Source of the DNA: Puccinia triticina
Lineage: Eukaryota; Basidiomycota; Pucciniomycetes; Pucciniales; Pucciniaceae
Assembly (NCBI RefSeq): GCF_026914185.1
Contig: NC_070569.1
Span: 2,976,001-3,040,000 of the forward strand
Direction of reading: 5' to 3'
DNA length: 64,000 nucleotides
Below are positions 55,685-64,000 of this stretch, piece by piece. The notes below the pieces were generated by a model. It did no database searches. It saw only the letters and a list, made by a program, of their open reading frames with translations, and was not told the origin of the DNA. Position 1 is the stretch's first letter, and every line of letters begins with the position of its first letter. A program made the position numbers and the translations under genes.

Positions 55685-56844
55685 ATGAACTTACCGCAAT
55701 GGGAAGAAGCGCTGGAAAGGGCCGGGTTACTCCCCGAATTCGAAGACGTCATCCAGGGTTTCAAAGGAGGATTCGACCAGGGCATTCCTCCGCACACCGT
55801 GATAGGACACCACAAACATTACACCCCACCAAACCATAGTTCAGCGCTGCTGGCCAGGGAAAAGATTGAAGACTCAATCAAGAAAGAGATAGACGCAGGG
55901 CGAATGTTTGGGCCATACACACGAGCCCAAGTAAACAGTCACTTCCCGTTTTTCCGAACCAGTCCCCTTGGAGCCGTGATCAACGGAGACGGATCCTTAC
56001 GACCCATCAACGACCTCTCTTTTCCCCACGGGGAATTGGGCATCCCATCGGTAAACTCTTTTGTTGACTCCAACGATTTCCAAACCACATGGGACAATTT
56101 TAATATTGTAGCAAATTACTTAAAGAAAACAAAAGAACCAATCCTCCTAGCAATATTTGACTGGGAGAAAGCTTATCGACAGATACCAACGCGGCCAGAC
56201 CAATGGCCATATCTGATGGTACAAGATTTCGACGGCCAGATAATGCTAGACACTCGAATTGCATTCGCCGGAGGCTGCGGGTCATTCGGTCAACCAGCGG
56301 ACACCTGGAAGCAGGTAATGTTGGCAGAATTTGATGTGCTGGCGATTTTCAGATGGGTGGACGATAATTTATTCGTCAAGAGAAGAGACTCGAGCCTGCT
56401 CATGTCAGAAGTCGTGGAAAGATCGGACAGACTTGGAGTGAAAACAAATACCGAGAAGTATGCCCCATTTGCAGAGGAGCAGAAATACGTAGGTTTCGTG
56501 TGGAACGGAAACCAGAAGACCGTACGGCTCCCTTCAGAAAAATTAGCAAAACGGATAATATAAGTACAGGATTTCTTAGTCATGGGAGCCAAGTTTTGGT
56601 ACGGCGAGGTCGAGATAATAGCGGGACGACTAAATCACGTCTCTTATATCCTCCCTCAACTGCGATGCTATCTATGTAGCATATACCGGTGGCTCAAGAG
56701 CTGGGTCTATCGCGAAACAGCAAGACCGCTACCAAAAGACGTTGAGGAAGATCTCCAAGTCTGGCTGGCGACCTTGGAAAGCTTCAAACCAACAAGACTA
56801 ATAGCGTCACCAGAACCAACAGAAGTGGGTTGGGTAGGAGACGC
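55685..56844 (+). pseudogene. DIRS-like reverse transcriptase, + copy, 5' part (interrupted by copia)
   Basis: From ATG 55685 the frame shows the same domain order as the minus copy: HYTPPNHSSALLAREKIE, NGDGSLRPINDLSFP, IFDWEKAYRQIP, FGQPADTW, FRWVDDNLFV, YVGFVWN. A TAA at about 56,561 interrupts it where the minus copy has Gln. The next frame resumes with GRLNHVSYILPQLRCYL and runs to GWVGDA, the start of RNase H, where the copia element begins. The remainder is at 62,727. Confidence 0.85.
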
Positions 56845-57639
56845 TGAGAGAAAACACAGAACTAAGAGTTTGATTTCTTAAGTTAGATAAATCACTCTGG
56901 CATGTACAGAGGCTAGGAGGAAAAATAGAAAGAAAACAAAAGTACCTAAGAGCGGTTCAGGCCGGCTCTGGTATGAGAAAGTACTAGGAGAAGTAGTTTG
57001 AGGCTGCGATGTAGCAGCTATCACTTGCGAGTGATGAGGACAGTAGGACAAAGATGTCTGCTATGGGCAACTGAGTTTTTATGGTCAGCGCTATGACTTT
57101 CCTCAGAGAACGCTTTAGAGTGATGAGGTTCTCACTTTAGGTCAAATGGCACTGCGCTTAACACCGGCCTATTCGACTGGCTAAACTTCCGGAGCTGACG
57201 TCTGTTGTTTCCTCAATGGATAGGACAGTCAGCTTCGGAGTCGCTTGAAGGCTCTGCAGCGATGGGCTTACCGCCTGATGTTGGGGTGGTTATCCTATCG
57301 CTGAGGCTGGGACCGGTACGGTCTGGGATGGCGTCGGATGCAAGCGTGCTAAGGAGAAATGGTTTGTCCATTCAGCATCGCTTGACCTAGCTGGGACGAT
57401 ACAGCAATACTCTTACCTTGATGAAGCTTGAGTTTGCTTGTATCGCTTGGGCTCTTCGTCGATTGCTGACGTGGCTATAGTTTGGAGCAGAGGATTAGCG
57501 TTAGCTACATCCTTCTGCCTGGGAGCAGCATGCATATGCATGCGCCTGAGGGTCACGCGAACTCACCGGTCCCCCTTGCAGGGTTAGGGTTTGGCTCCTT
57601 GCGTTTCCTGGACACCGGGGCTTGGCCCGAGTCTTGACA
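56845..57639 (-). repeat. Copia 3' LTR
   Basis: 795 bp, identical by eye to 61927-62721. The last 29 codons of pol lie inside it (57639-57553), so the LTR is partly coding. Confidence 0.93.
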
Positions 57640-60600
57640 GCCCACCGTGCTTCGATCCGGTAGGGTTGAAGCAATTTGAGATGAGGAGGGCTTGATGCCT
57701 ATGGTTTCAAGGGCTCGGCGAATAGTGACACGCCCGACCGGTTTTGTGAGGAAGTCCGCGGCATTGGCATCCGTGCGAATGTAGTGGAGTTGGATTAGTC
57801 GCCGAATGACCAGTTCCCGGACGAAGTGTAATCTGATCGACATATGCTTCGTGCGGAAACTGTTTTGAGAGGTTTCGCTCTTTGCTAGGTCGATGGCACC
57901 TCGGTTATCAACTAGGACTTGGATGTTTCGAGGCTCCTCCTGAGTTTTCACCTCGGAAATCAAGTTAGACAGCCACGCTAGCTCACGGCCGAGATCCGAG
58001 AGCGCTTTGTATTCGGCCTCCGTGGTCGACAAAGAGACTGTGGCTTGCTTGGACGATTTCCATGCTAGCAGATGATTACCCGCCAAGATTGCGAAGCCGG
58101 TAGAGGAACGTCGAGTGTCGGGACAATTCCCCCAATCAGCATCGACATACGCCTTGATAGCATTGTTGGAATTCTTGGGGAATGAGAGCCCAAGAGTTCT
58201 GGTGCCGGACAGGTATCGATAGACTTGCACTGCTGCGTGGTAGTGAGAAATGCCAGGATGTTCAAGATATTGTGAGAGTGTACTAACAGCGTAGGCGATA
58301 TCCAGACGCGTTAATACGCTCAAATAGTTGAGAGAGCCTATCAGAGCTCGGTAGTTGATGCCGGTCTTGCGAAACTCTGCGATTTCCTGCTTTGTAGCTT
58401 TCTTCAGATATGCTTTCGGGTTGAGAGGGCAGGAGGCTGGGTGAAGTTTGTCAAAGCCGAATTCCTCCAGCTTCCTTTCGATGAACTGGGCCTGGTTGAT
58501 GTGGACTCCTTTCTTCGTGCGCTCGATGTTCATTCCCAACAGAAACTTCGCCTCGCCCATATACTTTATCTTGAACTCCGCGTCCATCTCGACCTTGAAA
58601 GCCAGTGGCTTTTTACTCACGAAGACAAGATCGTCGACGTGAGCATAAACAAGGGTGTCTTCCCTGCCCGCGACCCCACAGCGATAAAAGACGCACGGGT
58701 CCGCAACTGAGATAGAGAATCCGATCTTCTTGAGGTACGTTGAAAGTCGGTTGTACCACACCAGCGGGGCTTGCCGGAGTCCATAGATCGCTTTCTTGAG
58801 TTCAAGAACTGTGTTTGGCGGAAGGTCTAGGCCCGGTGGCGGTAGAAGTGTGACCTTGTCTTCCAAGGGACAGGTCAGGAAGGCGCTCCTCACATCAAGT
58901 TGGTGTATTTCCAGATCATTATCAACAGCAAAGGAAATTAGCAGTCGCAGCGAGCATGGACGACCTGTAGGGGCATATCTTGCGTCGAAGTTGACGCCGT
59001 AAGTCTGGCGAAATCCCTGCGCGCATATCCGCGCTTTGAACTCGATGACTTTGTTGTCGGGACCGAGTTTCTTGCGAAACGCCCAAGTTGCAGGTATCGG
59101 GGAGTCAGAGGGGGCACGAGGTCGTTGCAACCAGACTTGATGTTGCTTCATGTTCGCAACCTCCTTGAGCTCCGCCTCTTTCCAATCAAGCGACTCTGAG
59201 GACCGCATGGCCTGTCGGTGATTTTGCGGCTCCGTGATCGCAGTGGTGTGAAATAGCTGGCGTCTACTGTAGTTGCGTATATTTGCAGGATCAATATCAC
59301 TGGATATCTGAGTCGGGTGCCGAGGTCCAATGACTTTTATTCGGGGCCCTTGTTGTGGTAGTTCCTGCCCGATCTGCTGACCTTGCCCTTCACCTTGATC
59401 TAGATCAGCGTCATTGTCTTGCTCATGATCACCGTCGTCGATTCGAGGGCCCGGGGCCAGTTGACTGAGAATTTGATTAATGTCGGTCTCTTCTTCTTGC
59501 TCTTCTTCATTGCCTTGGCGCTGATCCTCGAGTTCTTCCTCGTCCATGAACGGAAGGGGGTCCTCCGCGGTGAATGACGGGAGCTTTTCTAGATCGTAAG
59601 AGAGGTGACTCCTGTGCAAGGCTGGGCAGTTCGGAAACGTCGCCTCATCAAAGTGTACATGTTTGGATGTCACAAAGGCCTTGTCTTCGAGACGATAGAT
59701 TCGATAGGCTGTGAAGTCGTTGTCGTAACCAATCATAATTCCGTCCCAAGTAATGGCGTCGAATTTGGCTCCTCGATTTTGTTTTGGCTTGACTATCCAA
59801 GCCCTGCATCCAAACGGGCGGAATAGCGACATGTTGGGTTTGAGATGAAACATGATTTCCATCGGTGAGGCGCGACTTTTTGCTAGGGACGGCAGACAGT
59901 TCGTCGTTGCCGTCGCTGTCTTCACGGCCTCTCCCCACCACTCAGGGGCCATGTTAGCTTGTAGCATGAATGTTCGCGTCATTTCAATAATCGTCCGGTT
60001 GGCGCGCTCTGCGAACCCGTTGTGTTGCGGAGTATACGGGGGCGAGACAACATGGCTTATACCGGCTTCCTTCAATATTGCACCAAGGGCTTTGCTGACG
60101 AACTCCCCACCACCGTCCGACACTAGCTTTTTGATGGATTTTCCAGTTTGCTTTTCAAAAAAGGCTTTGTATTCAAGGATGGCGGCTGGTGCATCGCTTT
60201 TCGACTTGAGGATCTCGGTGTGTATGTATCCAGAGTATTGATCAACCAACGTTAGAAAATAACGTGCACCTCCATTGGTTGGAGGTGTGATTGGACCGAC
60301 AAGATCAGCGTGAACGGCTTCCAGGACAAACAACATCTCTTTGAAGTGATCGTTGAATGGGAGTCTTGTCACCTTTCCCTTCATGCAGGCGTTGCAAGCC
60401 TTTGTGGCCTCAGGAGAAAAGGACCTGTTGAGCATGGATTCGATTCGCTTTCTACTTGAGTGTCCCATGCGTCGATGCCACAGATCAAACTCATTGAGTT
60501 TTGCCGATGGTGCTGCCTTGGTTAAATTCGCCATTGGCTGGTCCTTCAGATCACGTAGGCCCACCAGTTCAAATATAGAGTTGGAGGTGTCAATTGCAAG

Positions 60601-60903
60601 CGCCGCAAGATCGTCTATTTTGACTTCAAATCCGCAAGGTGCTGGAGTTATGACTGTCGAGTTTTCCATTAGCTGCGCGAAAGAAATAAGGCACCTTGTG
60701 AGATTGGGCACGTAAAGGGCGTCTTTCAAGACTACAACTGCTCCGTTGTCGAATCGCAGCGTAGCCGATCCCTTAGCAACCGCGAAAAGCTCGTGTTTGT
60801 CCCACTTGTTGCCAGTTGCTATACTGATTTTGACCGGCAAGGTAGTGTTGAACATGTCAATTGAGTTTAGCATATGATGGCTGGCTCCGGAGTCTAGGAC
60901 CAT
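57553..60903 (-). CDS. Copia Pol polyprotein, 1,116 codons, open
   Basis: In frame with gag after one TGA. Protease: LDSGASHHM at residues 3-11. Integrase: HHCC finger (His 143, His 148, Cys 170, Cys 173) and D,D35E core (Asp 200, Asp 263, Glu 299 in GFAERANRT). RT: LDVRSAFL and the YxDD-type box HVDDLVF. RNase H: YVDADWG, STTEAEY, VDNRGAI, then a His/Asp-containing end RTDANAADFLTKP. All key residues are present and no stop interrupts 1,116 codons, so this copy may be active if gag and pol can be joined. The final residues are encoded by the 3' LTR. Confidence 0.93.
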   Translation of the reverse strand: MVLDSGASHHMLNSIDMFNTTLPVKISIATGNKWDKHELFAVAKGSATLRFDNGAVVVLKDALYVPNLTRCLISFAQLMENSTVITPAPCGFEVKIDDLAALAIDTSNSIFELVGLRDLKDQPMANLTKAAPSAKLNEFDLWHRRMGHSSRKRIESMLNRSFSPEATKACNACMKGKVTRLPFNDHFKEMLFVLEAVHADLVGPITPPTNGGARYFLTLVDQYSGYIHTEILKSKSDAPAAILEYKAFFEKQTGKSIKKLVSDGGGEFVSKALGAILKEAGISHVVSPPYTPQHNGFAERANRTIIEMTRTFMLQANMAPEWWGEAVKTATATTNCLPSLAKSRASPMEIMFHLKPNMSLFRPFGCRAWIVKPKQNRGAKFDAITWDGIMIGYDNDFTAYRIYRLEDKAFVTSKHVHFDEATFPNCPALHRSHLSYDLEKLPSFTAEDPLPFMDEEELEDQRQGNEEEQEEETDINQILSQLAPGPRIDDGDHEQDNDADLDQGEGQGQQIGQELPQQGPRIKVIGPRHPTQISSDIDPANIRNYSRRQLFHTTAITEPQNHRQAMRSSESLDWKEAELKEVANMKQHQVWLQRPRAPSDSPIPATWAFRKKLGPDNKVIEFKARICAQGFRQTYGVNFDARYAPTGRPCSLRLLISFAVDNDLEIHQLDVRSAFLTCPLEDKVTLLPPPGLDLPPNTVLELKKAIYGLRQAPLVWYNRLSTYLKKIGFSISVADPCVFYRCGVAGREDTLVYAHVDDLVFVSKKPLAFKVEMDAEFKIKYMGEAKFLLGMNIERTKKGVHINQAQFIERKLEEFGFDKLHPASCPLNPKAYLKKATKQEIAEFRKTGINYRALIGSLNYLSVLTRLDIAYAVSTLSQYLEHPGISHYHAAVQVYRYLSGTRTLGLSFPKNSNNAIKAYVDADWGNCPDTRRSSTGFAILAGNHLLAWKSSKQATVSLSTTEAEYKALSDLGRELAWLSNLISEVKTQEEPRNIQVLVDNRGAIDLAKSETSQNSFRTKHMSIRLHFVRELVIRRLIQLHYIRTDANAADFLTKPVGRVTIRRALETIGIKPSSSQIASTLPDRSTVGCQDSGQAPVSRKRKEPNPNPARGTGEFA

Positions 60904-61863
60904 TCAAAGCTTGCCATCAGACTGTTTAGGGCCGGTTAAGTAGCCAAACGTGGGACGCACTATGCTCGCAGAGGATGGCGGCTCTTGCACGGTTGTGGTG
61001 ACTAGTCCGGTAGGTGCTTGAGCGGTTTTTGCCTTCTTGTACAACCCGGGGTGCAGCGTCCAGCAGTTCTCCTCTGTATGCGAAGTAGCCAGCGGATTGT
61101 GTTGTTTATTCGAGCAAGGATGGGGATTAAAGCACCTTTTTCGTTGGTTATTATTTCCGCCAGATTGCCTAGAGGCCTGTGTCGCAAGGGCCGTTGATGA
61201 GCTAGACTCCGCGTTCTCTTCTCTGTGCATTGTAGCTGAAACTGCATCGTGATGTGCAATGTCACGAAGTTTGGCAATGATTAGCTTTGGTTGAGCGAGC
61301 TGTTCGGCGTTGCTGATGAGAGTTTCCATCAGCGAGGGCCTCTTCCTGGTGATACGCGCGATTATGGTGCAACTTAGGATGGTATCAGGAACGTCTAGAC
61401 CCATCGCGGCGAATTCGGCTAGCATTGCTTCCAGTTGGGAGATGTATTTGTTGATGTCATCCTTATATTGGATGTCCTCCCACTTTCGCCAAGCGTGATA
61501 AATCGCCAGAACTGAAGTTGAAGCGTACTCTCCCTTTAACTCCTTCCATATAGTAAACGCATCGTGGATGTTTTGATCAGTAATAATGTGGTTATAGATG
61601 TCGTCCTCGATGTGTCCGCTCAGGATTGCCGCGGCTCTTACGTATTCGAGCTTGGTTTCTTCAGAGGCGTTCGCCGGCATAGGCTGCTCAATGCATTTGA
61701 GCAGGCTCTTCACAGCAAGGTAAGTTTTGACTTTACGTTGCCAGATGGGGAAGTTATCGCCGGTGAAGGAGGGGCACTTGAAGATATCCCTGTCGTCGCT
61801 TGCCGCAGGCGTCGATGCAGCCGTTGAAGATGAGCCTGCGGGATTGTGACGAGTTCCGGCCAT
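60904..61863 (-). CDS. Copia Gag, 319 codons
   Basis: Starts at ATG 61863. It has a UBN2/Retrotran-gag type helical core: GDNFPIWQRKVKTYL, then IWKELKGEYAS, WRKWEDIQ, INKYISQLEAMLAEFAAMG. The C-terminal part has a knuckle-like CFNPH..C..N..H...CW pattern (about residues 245-275) for RNA binding. It ends in a single TGA (60906-60904) directly followed, in the same frame, by the protease. Gag packages element RNA in cytoplasmic particles. The in-frame TGA may be read through to make Gag-Pol, or it may be a TGG-to-TGA mutation. Confidence 0.88.
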   Translation of the reverse strand: MAGTRHNPAGSSSTAASTPAASDDRDIFKCPSFTGDNFPIWQRKVKTYLAVKSLLKCIEQPMPANASEETKLEYVRAAAILSGHIEDDIYNHIITDQNIHDAFTIWKELKGEYASTSVLAIYHAWRKWEDIQYKDDINKYISQLEAMLAEFAAMGLDVPDTILSCTIIARITRKRPSLMETLISNAEQLAQPKLIIAKLRDIAHHDAVSATMHREENAESSSSTALATQASRQSGGNNNQRKRCFNPHPCSNKQHNPLATSHTEENCWTLHPGLYKKAKTAQAPTGLVTTTVQEPPSSASIVRPTFGYLTGPKQSDGKL

Positions 61864-61926
61864 TTGAATCCGCTCTTAATTCGTGAGGATTGAGATCGGT
61901 AGGTTCCGCGATTGAGACTGTAAATC

Positions 61927-62721
61927 TGAGAGAAAACACAGAACTAAGAGTTTGATTTCTTAAGTTAGATAAATCACTCTGGCATGTACAGAGGCTAGGA
62001 GGAAAAATAGAAAGAAAACAAAAGTACCTAAGAGCGGTTCAGGCCGGCTCTGGTATGAGAAAGTACTAGGAGAAGTAGTTTGAGGCTGCGATGTAGCAGC
62101 TATCACTTGCGAGTGATGAGGACAGTAGGACAAAGATGTCTGCTATGGGCAACTGAGTTTTTATGGTCAGCGCTATGACTTTCCTCAGAGAACGCTTTAG
62201 AGTGATGAGGTTCTCACTTTAGGTCAAATGGCACTGCGCTTAACACCGGCCTATTCGACTGGCTAAACTTCCGGAGCTGACGTCTGTTGTTTCCTCAATG
62301 GATAGGACAGTCAGCTTCGGAGTCGCTTGAAGGCTCTGCAGCGATGGGCTTACCGCCTGATGTTGGGGTGGTTATCCTATCGCTGAGGCTGGGACCGGTA
62401 CGGTCTGGGATGGCGTCGGATGCAAGCGTGCTAAGGAGAAATGGTTTGTCCATTCAGCATCGCTTGACCTAGCTGGGACGATACAGCAATACTCTTACCT
62501 TGATGAAGCTTGAGTTTGCTTGTATCGCTTGGGCTCTTCGTCGATTGCTGACGTGGCTATAGTTTGGAGCAGAGGATTAGCGTTAGCTACATCCTTCTGC
62601 CTGGGAGCAGCATGCATATGCATGCGCCTGAGGGTCACGCGAACTCACCGGTCCCCCTTGCAGGGTTAGGGTTTGGCTCCTTGCGTTTCCTGGACACCGG
62701 GGCTTGGCCCGAGTCTTGACA
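61927..62721 (-). repeat. Copia 5' LTR
   Basis: 795 bp, the 5' LTR in coding orientation. The gag ATG (61863) lies 64 bp downstream of it. A tRNA primer-binding site beginning TGG directly after the LTR was not seen; the element may prime from an internal tRNA segment. Confidence 0.93.
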
Positions 62722-62726
62722 GACGC

Positions 62727-63189
62727 CTCGACAAGTTTCGGCATCGGGGTGCTGATAGGAAGGCATTGGACGCAGTTTTCCCTCAGGTCACGCGAAATAC
62801 TAGACAAGGACATACCGGCGGAGGCGGATATTGAAGAGGAACGCATTTCAAGACTAGAAACCATCGCGGTACGGATGGGACTGCTGATGCTGATCAAACT
62901 GGGCGCTTGAGCAGGAAAGACGTTCATAGTATGGACTGATAACACGACCACCAAAACCGTGATAAACAAAAGGAAGTCGAAGGATAAGTTTGTGAACAAC
63001 GAATGGAAGGTTATACAGAACGTGCTGATAGAACGCCAGATAAATTTGGTCGCAAAGCGGGTCAGCTCCGCGGAGAACCGCGCCGACTCGCTCTCAAGAG
63101 GCTCTAGGAAAGGTCACCAACAACGCAACCAACTCCAGATCAAAGTGCCCAGAGACCTGGAGGACCTAATTGAGCAGGTATTAGAATAG
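62727..63189 (+). pseudogene. DIRS-like RNase H, + copy, 3' part after copia
   Basis: Continues the RNase H at the codon where copia entered: STSFGIGVLIGRHWTQF, then LETIAVRMGLLMLIKLGA and a TGA, WTDNTTTKT, and AENRADSLSRGS to the stop at 63,189. Together with 55685-56844 it represents one element of the same family as 51,080-52,675. The TGA at 62,908 is a further break. Confidence 0.85.
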
Positions 63190-63836
63190 AATTGCAATTA
63201 AAAATAGATTCTGAGTGAAGCATGTCATAAGCTGCGCAACAGGACCTAGATATAAGACAAAGCACAATCATCGCTAGGGATGGGTATGGGATAGGCTAGC
63301 TCTGAGCAAGGCTCCAGAGTCCTGGAGTTAAGGGTCGGGCTCAGACCTAGGAGAGATTTCTCCAGGGCACCTGGGGAAATTTAGGTGACCACGGAGTCGC
63401 CATCTCACCTTCCCTCAATGGCCACTCTACAGATCAAGCAATCTGGAAGATGCAGGCAGAGGGAAGGGAGAAGATCTCCCGTAACCCATACTCGAGTGGC
63501 TTGGAGAGAACAGGAATCTCGGGCCACTCTAGACAACTAAAATAGTATTTATTTCAGATAGTTGTTGAAAGAGTTAAACAACATACCCGGCGCTGGGAGA
63601 GCGCCAAAGGAAATAAATTCCCTCGGCATGGAAGCAGAGGCGGCGGATTGGAGAGTAATACAACCTTCAAACCTGAAGATGGACCACAAACTGGTGAAAA
63701 ACTGTGGGCTGTAGGGGGTGCTGACATTGTCCACCACAAGTTTGGTGATGCTCTCAGGCAAAAAAGCCTGATAATTCATAACTCCTCTCCCTGCGGAAGA
63801 GATCTCAATGCTATGCATCTTGACCAGGCCAAATGG

Positions 63837-63867
<31 letters not shown>

Positions 63868-64000
63868 GGCCGCAGCAGGGATGAGGACTTAGATATGTTT
63901 GATGCCAGAGCTCCTTCCAAGTTAGTGTCTTCCATAAAGATGAACAATTAAGACTTGGGTACCTGTTCAGGCTGTTGGCACCCGGGTACCTGCTTGTTTG
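63190..64000. other. No supported gene; C run and possible GGTACC-word element at edge
   Basis: Non-coding sequence after the RNase H. It has a run of 28 C at 63840-63867 and, from about 63,955, GGGTACCTG and CCCGGGTACCTGC, which look like the beginning of another GGTACC-word element cut by the window edge. A minus frame at 63947-63549 runs through the C run as poly-Gly and is not convincing. Confidence 0.4.

Larger units (their letters stand above)
56845..62721 (-). mobile_element. Ty1/copia retrotransposon, 5,877 bp, recent insertion
   Basis: Two LTRs of 795 bp (56845-57639, 61927-62721) that I read as identical line by line. On the coding strand they begin TGTCAAGACTCG and end TTTTCTCTCA. 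The 5-bp target duplication GACGC (56840-56844, 62722-62726) splits the RNase H codons GlyAsp|Ala of the DIRS element. Gag and pol lie on the minus strand in the copia order: protease, integrase, RT, RNase H. Identical LTRs imply a very young copy. Confidence 0.95.

Noticed and set aside
63549..63947. Minus-strand 132-codon ORF as a gene
   Set aside because: It includes a poly-Gly stretch produced by the 28-nt C run, has no recognised motif, and its other frames are equally open.

Overview
The window looks like nuclear DNA of a basidiomycete fungus, most likely a rust (Pucciniales). This is an inference. It rests on short 44-120 nt GT-AG introns with CTAAC branch points, a tRNA-Phe whose intron follows the base next to the anticodon, a fungal-type antizyme, a spliced transposase gene with a GCM-like zinc finger of a kind I associate with Puccinia annotations, and a very dense load of nested transposable elements. 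There are no bacterial-style operons.

Layout. 0-5.8 kb: palindromic repeat DNA, a tRNA-like pseudo-gene and weak ORFs. 5.86-9.1 kb is a conserved gene island on or beside the + strand: a five-exon mitochondrial rhodanese, tRNA-Phe(GAA) on the minus strand, and an ornithine decarboxylase antizyme whose two ORFs join by a +1 ribosomal frameshift. 9.7-17.2 kb: non-autonomous TIR elements and a decayed Cys-rich gene. 17.4-20.7 kb: a decayed Ty3/gypsy pol on the minus strand. 20.9-31.9 kb: more TIR elements, a fragment of a mitochondrial-type prolyl-tRNA synthetase gene, a 77-codon four-exon gene, two Helitron-like 3' ends and a tyrosine-recombinase relic. 32.1-34.5 kb: a six-exon lineage-specific gene (633 aa, minus). 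35.7-37.1 kb: a truncated HIS6 fragment, then a homeodomain gene. 37.6-43.6 kb: a complete 5,947-bp MULE/KDZ-like DNA transposon with a 9-bp target duplication, carrying one intact six-exon gene of 1,490 codons that joins a GCM-like zinc finger, a DDE transposase and a C-terminal ubiquitin-protease-like domain. 45.3-46.0 kb: two adjacent small TIR elements. 46.8-63.2 kb: three damaged DIRS-like retroelement blocks (gag-like, RT-RNase H, tyrosine recombinase). Into the RNase H of the last one an almost intact copia element (56,845-62,721) has inserted, with LTRs that look identical and a 5-bp target duplication.

Two themes stand out. First, at least six different small TIR elements, most with 7-9 bp target duplications, are each filled with many copies of one family-specific palindromic word, while the autonomous MULE-like element carries its own word in its ends and inside its introns. 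Second, the autonomous element seems intact and has an unusual transposase-peptidase fusion. Splice sites, family assignments and alignments were made by eye; no database search was run.
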